Shown here: piece by piece, positions 46,070 through 57,943 of the stretch
How the letters are laid out: every line of letters starts with the position of its first letter
Position numbering within the stretch: position 1 is the first letter of the stretch
Assembly: GCA_021234155.1 (NCBI GenBank)
Contig: JAJEKV010000002.1
Location: 6,054,025-6,118,024, forward strand
Length of the DNA: 64,000 nucleotides
Direction: 5' to 3'
Source: Isoetes taiwanensis
Taxonomy: Eukaryota > Streptophyta > Lycopodiopsida > Isoetales > Isoetaceae
Program-made: the position numbers and the translations under genes
The notes under the pieces: model-generated
Told to the model about the DNA's origin: nothing
Database searches by the model: none
The model's input: the letters and a program-made list of their open reading frames with translations, nothing else

Positions 46070-47215
46070 CTCAGTCTCCTGCTGGAGCGCCTATCTTCTT
46101 CGTCAAAAAGAAGGATGATTCGCTGCGTCTGGTCATTGATTATCGCGATCTCAATAAAATCACAGTGCCGATGTTGGAACGACTCCAAGGTGTGCATTAT
46201 TTTACGAAGATTGATCTTCGGGGTGCCTACAATCTTATTCGGATCCGGGAGGGTGATGAGTGGAAAACAGCCTCCTTTAGTACTCGGTATGACCATTTTG
46301 AGTACATAGTTATGCCGTTTGGACTTACCAATGCTCCGACAGTATTTCAACATATAGCCAATGATGTTTTTCGAGAGTTTTTAGACACTTTTGTTATCAT
46401 CTATTTGGATGATATTCTTATTTATTCTAAGACTCTCGAAGAACATGAGAGGCATGTTCGACAGGTCCTTTAGAAGCTTCGTGAGCATGGGTTATATGCC
46501 AAACTTGAGAAGTGTCAGTTCGAGCAGGATAATGTGGAGTTCCTTGGCTATCACATCACTCCACATGGAGTCTCTATGGACCCTGAAAAGGTCAGCACTG
46601 TTCTGGAGTGGCAAACACCTTCATCCATTCGAGATGTTCAGTGTTTTCTTGGGTTTGCCAATTTCTATCGGCGTTTCATTCGGGATTATTTAGAGATTAC
46701 CCTTCTTTTGACACGCCTCACGGTTAAGGACGTGCCATTTGAATGGACTGTGGAAGCGGAATCTGCTTTCGTTACCCTGAAGCATGCTTTCACCATGGCG
46801 CCAGTTTTTGCTATGCAGATCCTTTGCGCCCATATGTTCTCGAAGCAGATGCTTCTGATTTTGCGCTTGGTGGGATCCTGTCACAGGAGAGGGATGTCCA
46901 TGAATTGCATCCAATCGCTTATCACTCACGGAAGTTTCAGGCTGCTGAAATCAACTATCCCATTTATGACAAGGAGTTGTTGGCGATAGTGGATTCTTTT
47001 GAGGAGTGGAGACGTTTCCTAGAAGGATCTTCTTATAATGTCATAGTCTACACAGATCATCGAAATCTAGAGTATTTTCAGTCTGCTCGAGTGCTCAACC
47101 ATCGCCAGGCCTGGTGGCATACTCAAGTATTATCTCAGATTGATTTCGTGATCAAGTACCATCCTGGATTCCTCCAATGGAAGCCTGATGCCTTGTCTCG
47201 ATGCTTCTATCTTGA
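46070..47215 (+). pseudogene. Ty3 reverse transcriptase and RNase H
   Basis: Motifs in order: [58 protein letters not shown], the catalytic [12 protein letters not shown], then the connection FLGFANFYRRFIRDY. RNase H follows with YVLEADASDFALGGILSQE, YDKELLAIV and VYTDHRNLEYF, ending in HPGFLQWKPDALSR. A TAG lies at 46471-46473 and a frameshift near 46800-46830. All catalytic Asp residues visible are retained. The family copies genomic RNA into DNA in the cytoplasm. Confidence 0.92.
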
Positions 47216-47479
47216 GCCCAAGCTAGGTGATCCTGCATTTGACCAACAATCACAGGTTATTCTAGGGCCTGATCGGTTCCAGTTTATGGCCCTCATTTTG
47301 TTCGAGAGGCCTCATGATATGGCCTTGTTGGAGTCTGTTCGAACATCTCTGCATTCCGATCCATTGGCTCAAGATGTATTCTCACACCTTGGCTCTGCAT
47401 CATCTTCTCAACAAATGCGATCAGACTATGATCAGATTCGGGATGGACTCCTGTTCCATGATGGGCTTCTGTATGTGCC

Positions 47480-48190
47480 AGATGGTGCTTCTAGGCTTCG
47501 GCTTCTCCAGGCTTGCCATGATTCACCTACGGCCGGACACTTTGGAGTAGCCAAGACTCTTGAACTTATTAGTCAAGAGTATTGGTGGCCTGGGCTTCTG
47601 TCGAAGCTTTTATTCGATCCTGGGACATCTGCTGTCGAGCCAAGGTTTCAAGGCATCTTCCTCATGGCCTTCTTCAGCCACTGCCGGTACCAGATAGACC
47701 TTGGAAAAGTATTTCGATAGACTTTATTCTGGAGTTGCCAGTCTCTCAGGGTTATGATGCCATCATGGTTGTCGTTGATCGTTTCTCTAAGATGGCCCAT
47801 TTTATTCCCTGCGACGTCACCATCACCAATGCGGGAACAATGGATCTTCTTCTTCGTGAAGTAGTCAGACTTCACAGCTTGCCCGACACTATCGTCAGCT
47901 ATCGTGGACCACAGTTCGTCGCAGGCTTTTGGAAGCGGCTTTTGGAATTATTGTATATCGACCGCTCACTGATATTTGGTCATCATCCAGAAAGTAATGG
48001 GCAGGCGGAGCGCACTAATCAGACTCTGGAGCAATATTTAAGGTGCTTTATCAGTTATCAACAGGATGATTGGGTCGATTATCTTCCACTAGCTGAGTTT
48101 GCCTATAATAACTCAGTACATGCTTCCACTGGCCAGACTCCATTCTTTCTAAACTCTCGCCAACATCCTCGTTGGTCCCTTACATTATTG
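47480..48190 (+). pseudogene. Ty3 integrase (zinc-binding and DDE core)
   Basis: The N-terminal zinc-binding part (CHDSPTAGHFGVAKTLELIS, QEYWWPGLLSK) shifts frame near 47590-47620. It resumes with IRSWDICCRAKV, where the first Cys of the CxxC is Trp. The core has SISIDFILELPVSQGYDAIM, VVVDRFSKMAHFIP, YRGPQFVAGFWKRLL (normally SDRGPQF; the Asp has become Tyr) and HHPESNGQAERTNQTLEQYL. So a catalytic Asp is lost. A frameshift follows near 48180. Confidence 0.88.
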
Positions 48191-48742
48191 GCAGTGACTC
48201 GGTCAATCCTAGTGCTGAGTCTCAACTTGAGAAACACCAGGCTCTTCAATCGGATCTTCAACATCATCTTCACCGAGCACATGAACGCTATCAACATTAT
48301 GCTGATTTGTATCGGCAGGAAGCTCCTAAGTTTCACGTTGGTGACCTTGTCTGTCTTCTTTGTAGGGACCTCCCTAACTCACGTCCCTGCAATAAGCTTG
48401 ACTATCGTCACCTTGGTCCTTACCGGATTACGGCCCAGATCAGCAATGTGGCATTCCGGCTCGAGCTCCCTCCAGCTGTTCGGCTTCATCCACTATTTCA
48501 TGTTTCTCTATTGGAGCCCTACACAGTCAATACTTTTCCAGACCGCGTTCCTCTGCCGCCACCACCAGTAGAAATTGATGATCATGAGGAGTTCGAGGTT
48601 CGAGAGATTTTGGACTCCAAGTTCCTTCGTCAATGATTGTATTATTTTGTCGATTGGGAAGGTTGCTCGCCAAGTGATAGAACCTGGGAGCCTGCCGAGA
48701 ATCTGAGTAATGCTCCTGATAAAATTGCGGAGTTTCACTGAC
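48190..48742 (+). pseudogene. Ty3 integrase C-terminus and chromodomain
   Basis: After SAESQLEKHQALQSDLQHHL come the GPY/F-type segment (KLDYRHLGPYRITAQISNVA, RLHPLFHVSLLEPY) and a chromodomain: FEVREILDSKF, a TGA near 48634, LYYFVDWEGCSPSDRTWEPA, then ENLSNAPDKIAEFH. Chromodomains of chromoviruses bind methylated histone H3 and steer integration into heterochromatin. The order integrase-GPY/F-chromodomain defines the chromovirus branch. Confidence 0.9.
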
Positions 48743-48800
48743 GTTACCGGATAAGCCAAGTTTGAGTACTCCAACCTCGGCTCTGAGGACTCGTCGCTGT

Positions 48801-48811
48801 CATGGGGGGGG
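48801..48811 (+). other. Polypurine tract before the 3' LTR
   Basis: The G-run in CATGGGGGGGG directly precedes the TG of the 3' LTR at 48812, as expected for the plus-strand primer of reverse transcription. Confidence 0.75.
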
Positions 48812-49308
48812 TGGTATGACGACCATACGGATATTCGCATCATATGAACATTATACCCGTATGTACAAAAGATGGTCGTCACACGGATGCAAAAGAGTAG
48901 TTGCACAAAACAGGGTTTGAACTCGCAACTTCACATACCCTTGCCAAGTGCGCTACCAATATTTGTTGAAGACATTCTTTCACGTCTTCTTCATATGTGG
49001 GACTATCTCCATGAGGTTCTAGAATATTCTAGAACCTAAATACATGCGCAACACTTGGCGCGATCTCATCTGTTGGAGTGGCACAATCCTGACCGTTGGC
49101 CTAGATATATAAGGGGGCACCTCCTTCTTGTCGAACCATTCCGGTTCAACGCCAGTCTTGAGCCTTCTAGGCATATGTCTCGTGTTCCTGCTTGCCTTCG
49201 GGCCATTGTACTATTGATTCTATTCATATATTAGATTCTTTGCCGATCTTGGCATATTTCTTCCGTATTTTTTACGTATTTCCCTTGCTTTTTCGTAGGT
49301 TCATGACA
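48812..49308 (+). repeat. Ty3 3' LTR
   Basis: 497 bp, from TGGTATGACGACCATACGGA to TTCATGACA. Contains a shorter version of the antisense tRNA-like module (about 48905-48955), a heat shock element at 49017-49034 and TATATAA at 49106-49112. The target duplication ATTTC follows at 49309-49313. Its intact CTACCAATATTTG shows the empty site of the insertion in the 5' LTR. Confidence 0.92.
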
Positions 49309-49313
49309 ATTTC

Positions 49314-50036
49314 CATGTAGAAGCATCTGAAATGTTCACTCATACATATCATCTTCACACATTTTTCCCATATCCTTTCAGACATTTCCATATTTGATGT
49401 TGCTGCCATTCCTACCATAACAGCAGTTCACTATACTAACAAGCAACTTGTCACATGCAGGATCATCCTTCACACATCCATTCTATAGTAATCTGCTCAA
49501 AAATTGCCCTTGATCCACATAAACCACTTCTGTTTCAAGATTCTCATATCTCCATATTGGCAACTAACAGAAACTTCAGTTGACTCTTTCGCAAAATGCA
49601 AAGGCTGGGGGACCAACCTGTCCTTTTTGTTTGGCATGATGCTGCCATGCTATGGCAACATAGAAGAGCATGGCATATAATGACATGTTTATGCCTGCAT
49701 ATTGATTTGAGCATTGGAATACAAGCACTACAGATTTGAAGATTCTCATCCCTAAAGATCACAAGTAGACACTTGCCTGAAGAGCCAAGGAGAGGACATT
49801 CATTGAAGATCACACAAGCAAAGCGAGGAAATAAAGACCCCTCAAGTTGAATTGGTATGTGGTTTACTTTGAGTTCTGGCATGAACACTATTTCACATGG
49901 TTCATCTCTAAAATTCATCACCTTATTCCTATTCAAAACATCCTACTTGCCTCATTTTCCATGTCTCACCTTCATATCCCATAGCAAATTTGGCAAATAA
50001 CTTTTTCTCTAATCAAAACATATCATTCATGCACCC
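49314..50036. other. Flank of the Ty3 insertion, non-coding
   Basis: No supported gene. Minus-strand frame 49544-49936 lacks recognisable motifs. AT-rich DNA. Confidence 0.45.
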
Positions 50037-50490
50037 TTTTTTTTTTTTTTTTTTTTGAGGGAACGAATTTTTATATTTTATATATAAGAAAAAAGTACAA
50101 TGTTTCAAGCTTATAGAGAATTACTATAGGAGTAATCTCAACTTCTTCATTCTCTATATGCAGAAACTTATTAATTGCTCTAGAAGCAAAGTACACATGA
50201 AGCTCATAACTTGCTCTTGTAGCTGATATCCTGGAATAGTCCATAAGATCCATCCGCATCGTATCCAGATTATAGAAGATGATCCAAAGTAGCCAGAAGG
50301 CCCTGGAAATAATAACTCTTATCTTGAAGAATGTGCAAATGACCTGAACCACTGTAATAGAAGAAACTTTGTTCCATGCAAGTTGCAAATTCATATAGCC
50401 AATGAAATGAAATTCAGGCATATCAGTACCTGATCTAGCACACGTCTCAAACATAGCAGTATTTGAGAAGACCAGATCCAGTGGATTCAA
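50037..50490 (-). mobile_element. Probable LINE 3' remnant with poly(A)
   Basis: A T-run at 50037-50056 followed by GAGGGAACG on the plus strand reads ..CGTTCCCTC(A)n on the minus strand, like the ACCCTC(A)n ends of the LINE copies at 33602 and 35269. The adjoining minus-strand frame (50490-50071) lacks a clear LINE motif. Assignment rests on the tail only. Confidence 0.35.
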
Positions 50491-50665
50491 TGTGAAATTG
50501 GCATCAGTACCAAATTAAAGTGAATGGCTTTTTCAAGCATAGCAGTACTTGAAAAATACCATATCCATTGGAAGGAGAATTTGGCATCAGTACCAAATTA
50601 CATTCAAGCTTAAACTTGAATGGCTTTTTCAAGCATAGCAGTACTTGAAAAATACAACCAAGGTG
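50450..50665. repeat. Tandem repeat, about 105-115 bp
   Basis: Phrases aatttggcatcagtaccaaa (and ttggcatcagtaccaaatta) and gaatggctttttcaagcata then gcagtacttgaaaaatac recur at about 50525 and 50620, with a diverged copy at about 50450. Confidence 0.8.
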
Positions 50666-51726
50666 CTAATAAATTTCAAGTATTCACCAATCTGTCATAC
50701 AACCTAGTAGCACGATCTCTTCAACATAAACAAGTAACTCAGGACTAACCTTGCAAATCTTCAAACATAAAGTATCTTCTTGATTCATCAAATGGAATCT
50801 TCCTGCTAGTAAGAAAGAGCGGACGGAAAGGAAGGGCCACAAATAGAATTCCTTTCAGAGAACAGATTTTGATATTCCCTGTTAGAATGGAATGCAAATG
50901 ATAATCTTTACCAGCCTTGCAGTAGTTCTTTGCCTTATAGGTCGGCATCCATCTAGATGGATCTACCATTTCGGCATCTCTGTTTGAAAAGAAAAGGGCA
51001 TCAAGAATACCTCTGCGCTAAAGAACATACCTCGTTAGAGGGTAATTGCTACAAGTCCGCCGCCGAAAAGAAAATATTGCATCACTTCAACAGATCTTTT
51101 TTCTGACCTCTGATCATGCCAATTCTATCCGGCCCTGCTAGCCTCGAAAAACAGAAAATGTTGTCTTCAATCCTCCTGCTGTGGCAGTCGGCAAGGAGCA
51201 GGGCGGCCACTGCTTTAGCCGGCCAAGAACAGCGCTAGCCGCTGAGCGCCAAGAACAACATCTTCATGCACCATTCACACTTTACACACTCATCATGCCA
51301 CCACTATCTTGAAGAAGCAAAAAATTATACTCAATTTTGCCTCTCCCATGATCTAAGGTCATATTCTCTCTCTAAAAGTCAAAGTAGAGAGAGAAAGTGC
51401 ACAAATTCCCAAGGGAAGCATAAAAGGTCAAACAATCAAGTTATTAGACAAAAGTTGCAAGTTCATGTGCTCTAGTGCCAAATTGATCCATATCACTACC
51501 CAAATTTGTCAAATCACCATCCACATCACCACCATTGCCATGTCATTGCACACACGTCACCCTTCATAAAAATTCATTCTTTTAAAGATTTACCTAAGTA
51601 AAGTCATTTTGACACTTAAGGGGACATGTCATCATCACATTATGCCACATCATCACTAATGCGTCCACATCATCACACACGTGCCACACACATCAATTTC
51701 CACTTCATCAAAAGTTTTGACTAATG
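50666..51726. other. Non-coding stretch
   Basis: No gene. The part 51480-51720 is rich in CATCA/CACAT repeats (atcaccatccacatcacc). Confidence 0.45.
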
Positions 51727-51727
51727 T

Positions 51728-54700
51728 AATTGTCAGAAACCAGTGCCATTTAGTTAGTTAGATTACCTGATGGTTAGGTTTTCTTACTACATACCCCTTT
51801 GGTCTGTCATTTTCTTCATCAACGCATCTTCATCTCCATGCTTCTGGCTTTGATCCCCTGCTTGTCTTCATCCTTTCTTACTCTAAGCCACGTGGAGTTT
51901 TTCCTTGCCATTTTTGTCTTGTCAACCCTTATCTTGCTGTGTTTTCTTCCGGTCCATTAGCCCTGGTGCAAAGACGCTTCTTTTTCTTCTGCTATATGCC
52001 TCCTTTTGGCGTCTCTGGTGTGGCATCTGTGGAAGATCTGTTGCGCCTAAATTGCCTTTCGGTCATAACAGGCCTTTTCTGTGATAATTTTGTTTCGGCC
52101 TTCTATTCTGCTGCGTTGAGGTGTTGTTCAGCATTTTTTCCTTGGCAGTTTTGTGGCATGCGGAGTGGTTCAGTCCTAAGAGGCGGTCAGCAAAAACTAA
52201 ATCTGAATAATGGTTCTTACCTCGGAATCCATCAGTTTTTCCCCTTTGTTGTAGAGATTTCTTGGTGGGCGGCAGCACCAATTTGCAATTAGAACTGCAG
52301 AGTTTCTTTGTGGCCGATAGCTTAATAGTTTCAATTACTCATATTTGCAGCAGGAAGACTACTTCGTCCTCAGTAGAGAGCAAGCCCCTAAGTGTTGCCC
52401 TTCCTGTTCAAGGCCTGTGCAACTCTAATCCCGCAGCCTACTTGCTTTTGACCTGTGCAAGCTCTTCCTTGCTTTCTGTATTTGAGTCCTTTGTCAGAGA
52501 AAATAGGAACAAATCGTTCTTTCATTTTTTTCTACACACCAGAAAGCTCTTCTAGATCGGCAGCATTGTACTTTGAGATGATTGCCATGTAGAATTTTGC
52601 ATCTTTGGAGGACGGAGTCGTTTTTTGTTTATTGTTTTGCACCTTTCGATGATAGAGATGGAGCCATTTGCTGTTTGCTACTGTATTTCTTGACAGCTAT
52701 GGTAACATGCCTCTTTTCTAGCTCAACATATGGCGTCGTTCTCAACACTGCAGAAGATTAAAACATCAAATTTTTTGGATCATCCACGTGATTTTGCAGA
52801 TCGACATGATCAGAATGATCATCTTTGTTGATAAGAATAACAAAGCGCGTTTTTAAAGAGCTTGTATCATGCTTTCTTGAGCTCCAGATCAGTTCACCTT
52901 TCCAAATTCAGTTTTCGCTTGTGCACAAGGCTCTCGTCAGTAAGACTTTCTACTTTGTTTTCTGCTAGCTCTGATACGAGTTGAGGATATGATGTAACGC
53001 GAGCATGGAAAGTCAGAGGGCCATAGCTCAAAAAATAACAATGATCAATGTATTATAACTGACAAGTATACAGTGGCCTGGAAAATATTATATCAGCAGA
53101 ATCTCCCTGACTATGTGGAAGTGAAGTAGTTTCATACATAAGGAACCCATTATCTATAAGAAGCCCAATATTGACAGCGTGAAGCGTGGATCAGACTGAC
53201 TAGTTATTTTTTAGACTATTCTGCACACTATTCTACATTTTCTCTATGTTGTGGCCTTAATTTGTAGCAGAAAGCTGGAAGTTTGTTCATTTCAGAGTTG
53301 CTGCAGCTAAGGTTGCGCGCATGGGATGTTATGCAATATAATTCTCCATGCAATTCTATTTTGCAGCTTTATGCGCACGAAAAACATAGATGTCTGCGCA
53401 TGGAAAACAGAGATGTTGGTGCCAGACTAGCCATTTCTAGATAGGCAATCTTTCCTTTCCAGTTTTCCTTCTTCATAGTTTTATTTAGCATTCTTGAAAT
53501 TTTGTTGTGGTTTTGATTCTAGATTGAGACTGAGAGTTGGAATTTAAAATTTTTTGCTTCCCTTGTTGCTTTGTTGCACTTTTGATGTTGCATTAGTGTG
53601 TACTACTTTGTCCATATTTTTTAATCCTCCCCCTTTTTTATTTCTGAAGCACTTTAGTTATGTAGAGTGGCTTTGAGTATGTTTTAATGTGTGAACATTT
53701 GGGATATGGGAGTGGTTGAGTCTGGGATTTGAGTGAATATCAGATATCTTGCTTATGTAGTTGTCGTTATTTGTGTTCTTCGTGCAGATTGTTCTTAGAC
53801 CGTTCTCACTCACTCACTTTCTCCAGTTTTGTATCTAGCCACAATTGGGAAGTCTTTGACTACATTGCATTAGATGTGGCATGGATCGTGTTGGACAAGA
53901 CCTCTTGGTTATTTTTAAGCCATTTTCTTTGCTATTTCTCATGTTGGCACCTCTTAGCTTGTTTATTCTAGGATGCTTATAGAGCTACACAAAGTCATTC
54001 CGACTTCATTTTTGCATCTTACTTCATCACAAGATTTTGTGATGAACTTGGATGTACTTGGCCAAGGAATTAATAGATAGCTGAATCATGTTAAATTGTT
54101 GCTTCCTACACAACAGTTAGACTTGTCACTATTGCAGAAGTGGCAAATTATTTGGAGATGTAGATATTAGCAATATTTTCTACCCTATCTATCAAACATT
54201 TTTGTGTCTTGCTTGGCTCCTTGACTTTGAGGTCTAATTGTGTTACATATTTAAGATGCTTGGCATGTTTGCTTATTGGTTGTAGACATTTATAGTTGTT
54301 GTGGGCTTTCAACTTTGATGTTGAGAGAGAAGTTGGAATAGGTCTTCTGAAGTTGCACTTATAGCTATGTCTAGGTCTGTCTATAGTTTTCTAATCATAG
54401 AGTTTTTAGGCCTTCAACCTTGCAATTGCAATTTTGGCCCTTTATGCAACTCTACCTTACTTGATTCTACTTTAAATGCTACACTAAAATGAGCCTTCTT
54501 GGATAGAGCATGTTGTTTTTTTTAACCCTTCTGTTAAATTTTCCTCATGGACTATTTTGCCCTTGGATGCTACTATTTCTGTCAACTTTCTTGTGAGTTC
54601 TGAGTTAATTTTTTGCCATTGTTTGTACAAGAACGTTCAGTTGAAACTAGAGGAGTTTAACCACAATGTCTTCTATCTGCCAGTTTTTCTTCTATTGCAT

Positions 54701-55671
54701 TGTCAACATTGTTTGTTGTCTCCATAGGTTCGTATGGTTTTAAATTTATGGTAATGGCAATCATGAGTTTCTAGATTGCATATATGTTATGATATTAGTT
54801 TTTTGGAAGTTATGCAAATATTGTAGATTTTTTAGTTTTCAAATATTGTCTATAATATTTTAAATCTCTCTCATTTAACTCCTCCTACTAAATATCTTGT
54901 CTCCACCTGCTACATTGTATTGTCTTTATTCCAATGTGACTAGTTCTTCTTCTGTTCTTGAGAGTTTTCAATACTTATTATATGAGTTTTTATTGCTATT
55001 GGCAGATATTCTGGTTCGGAATAGTTACTATACCTCAGATCTATGAAATGCCTCAAATGGTGACATTCGTTGCTTGAGTTGAAGAGGAGTTTCTCCAATA
55101 GTTTGAAAATTGTAGAGGTTTTATGATAATTGCGGTGTTGACAACATGCTTGGCCTCATTGAATTGGTCCTCCATATTAGCCTACTTGTCGTCGGTTCTA
55201 TTGTCTGCCTTTGTATGTTTTGCTATTCCAATACGATACCTGAGTCAATACCAATATTCCTTTTGTTGGATTTTCACCATTGTTGGGCATCCTTTAGCCG
55301 ACTTCTGATATATGCTTAGAAACTTGCCCACCCTTAGGATTTCAACAAAAACAACATATCCTTTTGTATATTGTCACATTTTGCTTCTTTTCAGTTTCCC
55401 TTTGGAATGTCATGAGATCTCTATCTACCCGTCTCTTCAGCGGCTATGTTAGTTTTCTCGTTCATTGGGTTGGACCTTTTGATGCTAGCTCTATGGAACT
55501 TCTACTGGCCTCCTCCTCATGCACTGCTAACCTTAGTACTTGCTGCCTCTATTCTTCAGCATTATATCCTGGTTTTTGGCTTCGTGGAGATGCCTAGATG
55601 TGGTTTTTCTTTTAGTTTGTCTCCTCTTCCCTCTCTCCCTATGTGCTGGTTTTGACAATTGAATTTATCTT
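51728..55671. repeat. End-conserved repeat family, copy 1 (about 3.9 kb)
   Basis: The first 150 bp (aattgtcagaaaccagtgcc to ttgatcccctgctt, 51728-51859) and the last 120 bp (tatcctggtttttggcttcg to gacaattgaatttatctt, 55565-55671) are shared with copy 2. The interior is unrelated to it. The ends are roughly inverted versions of each other: aattgtcaRaaaccag at the start and ctggttttgacaatt at the end. The interior is T-rich with no convincing frame or domain. A non-autonomous element of unknown class is the best description. Confidence 0.55.
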
Positions 55672-55780
55672 ATAATGATAAGAAGATAAATGTAATTGTC
55701 AAAAACCAGTGCCATTTAGTTAGTTAGATTACCTGACGGTTAGGTTTTCTTACCCTTTACATACCCCTTTAGTCTGTCAT

Positions 55781-57282
55781 CACTACTAGAGAACGGGCTA
55801 TTAGCGACATCGGTTTGCGACGTATGGCAAACGTCGACGTCGCAAAATAATCGCGCGTTCTTAAAAGGTCGCTAAGATTTTTTCACGACGTCGCATGTGC
55901 GACGTGCCACGTCGCATTACAAACGTTCAAGCAGACGTCGCAATGGCCTATGTTGCAACAGCAACGCACCACGTCGGAACTGCAACGCGCCACGTCGTAT
56001 GGGCAACGTGTAACGTCGTTTATACAACGCGACGTCGCATATGAAACGTCCGACGTAGTTCATGCGACGCCACATTGCATGTGCGACGTGACACGTTGTA
56101 TGGTCAACGTCTAATGTAAGTTCTAATGCATCTAGAAATTAAGTTCTAGAAAGATCATATAGAAGTTTGGCACTATGAGAATGCCCCTGACCATGGAGAA
56201 TAAAATACATTTAGCAATTTTATGAACAATTTATATGAACAATTCTATATTTAACAATAACTTTGCGCACAATCACATGCATTTTGGGATGATTGCACCC
56301 CCTAGGCAAAGCAATCTTAGCCATAATCTATAATCGCCCCTAGTATACTCTTACCAAGAAGTATAAGAACAACCATGTATCTTGAGCTTTTTTTTTTAAA
56401 GGCCGCATTTTGTGTACGAGACGTATGCCTCATTTTGTGTATGAGAGGTATGCCACCATTTCTTTTCTATGTTTTGCAATGTTGGTGAAAATACGAAGGT
56501 TAAATATGTTGGGCACTTGCTATTTCAAATAGCTTTGCCTCCAAACCTCCACCTTGACCCTTATAAAGAAGCAATGGTCTAAATTAATTTTTGATTTGAC
56601 ACGATTTTTTTTACTCTTCTTGTTTCATGACACATTAATATATACTCTATTCTATTCTATTTTCGTTTCTTCTTATTCAATATTCTTTAGAAAATGACTT
56701 TCAAGCTTCTTACATTTTTTTTTTATTAAAATGGTTACACGTCGCAACAAAAACGTGCTAAAATAAGATGTCACAATGAAAATGCCATTTGAAACATCAA
56801 AACAACGTGTTTGTAACGTAAAGAACAACGTCTTAAAGACGTCACAACATGTTGCAAATTACGTTGTAACAAACGTTTCATTTCGGGCGTGCAAGACACG
56901 CGTTGCCAAATACGTCGTAACCAACGTCTACGTTGCGACGTGTAAGCAACGAGATAAGAACGTTACGACGACATGTGGAGGACGTTCTAGACGTTGCAAA
57001 TATGTTGCACGCACGTCGAAAACAACGTTTCATGAATGACGTAAAAAGAACGAGATTAGAACGTCTTAGCGACGTATTAACAACGCCACGCCGGCGTCCA
57101 TTTAACGCCGCAAACATGACGTTTCACTGCGGCGTGGCGCCGCCTGCGCGACGAATCCTAGGCGACGTCATTTGCAACGTCCGTGCAACATTTGCAAGAC
57201 GTCCTCATGCGACGTCTGACGTCTCTAATACGTCCATGTGACGTTGCTAACGACGTCGCTAATAGCCCGTTCTGTAGTAGTG
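55781..57282. mobile_element. Non-autonomous CACTA element, 1,502 bp
   Basis: The left terminus CACTACTAGAGAACGGGCTA then TTAGCGAC and the inverted right terminus (57255-57282) agree at 27 of 28 positions. The 3-bp target duplication CAT is at 55778-55780 and 57283-57285. The uninterrupted site exists in copy 1 at 51800-51820 (GTCTGTCATTTTCTTCATC). Both subterminal regions are dense in ACGTCGCA / TGCGACGT motifs, including the palindrome ACGTCGCATGTGCGACGT at 55888-55905. There is no transposase, so it depends on an autonomous En/Spm-like partner. Confidence 0.93.
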
Positions 57283-57943
57283 CATTTTCTTCATCAGTGC
57301 ATCTTCGTCTCGACGTTTCTGGTTTTGATCCCCTGCTTCCCACCCACCCACGCACCCACCCACCGTCACTGCTTATTGTTAATTTGTTGGATTTTGTGAG
57401 AGACCCTCATGTCTTGGGCACCATGCTAATTGGATAGATAGTGTGTCAACTTTGATTCTGGTTGTTGCTATTGTGCTACATTCCTACCTACCAGCCTCTA
57501 TGCTACTATGAGTCTTGCTTGTTTCTTGGTGGGAAACCCTCATGTCTTAAGCATCACGGCAATGGTCAATAAATTTAGACGCAATATAAAGGTCCTTGTG
57601 ATTGTTTGGCCCGTGTCCTTGACTGGTCAGAAGACCCCTCTGATCTCTTCTTTCCATGTACATGCCCCTCTACAGGGAAAACCATTGCTTATTTTCATTT
57701 CAGACAAGCGTCTGTAAGGTGGCAGAGGTTGCACTTGAGGCTGCGCCTGATTTATGCACTTGAACACTTTCGCATTGTGTGTACGTAAGGTGAAAGAGCC
57801 TCGCACTTTTTTTGCACTTGGAAGCTGCGCTGCCGCGCGTGGAAGCTTCGGAAGCGATCCAATGCCGTAAAGAGATAGAGGTTGTGCGTGATCAAAGTGC
57901 TTGGAGGCTTTCAGACAAGCGTCTGTAGGGTGACACCCTATTC

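Larger units (their letters stand above)
30036..49308 (+). mobile_element. Ty3/gypsy chromovirus, decayed, with nested 13.45-kb insertion
   Basis: The 5' LTR (30036-30191 plus 43645-43979) and 3' LTR (48812-49308) are clearly homologous over their length. They start with TG and end with ..TTCATGACA. The 5-bp target duplication ATTTC is at 30031-30035 and 49309-49313. Removing the insertion at 30192-43641 and one TAA copy leaves a 5' LTR of about 491 bp against 497 bp for the 3' LTR. The internal part (43980-48811) runs gag, zinc knuckle, protease, reverse transcriptase, RNase H, integrase and chromodomain in that order on the plus strand. Many stops and frameshifts make it non-autonomous. The gag type and chromodomain suggest a Tcn1-like chromovirus; this assignment needs a tree. 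Confidence 0.9.
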
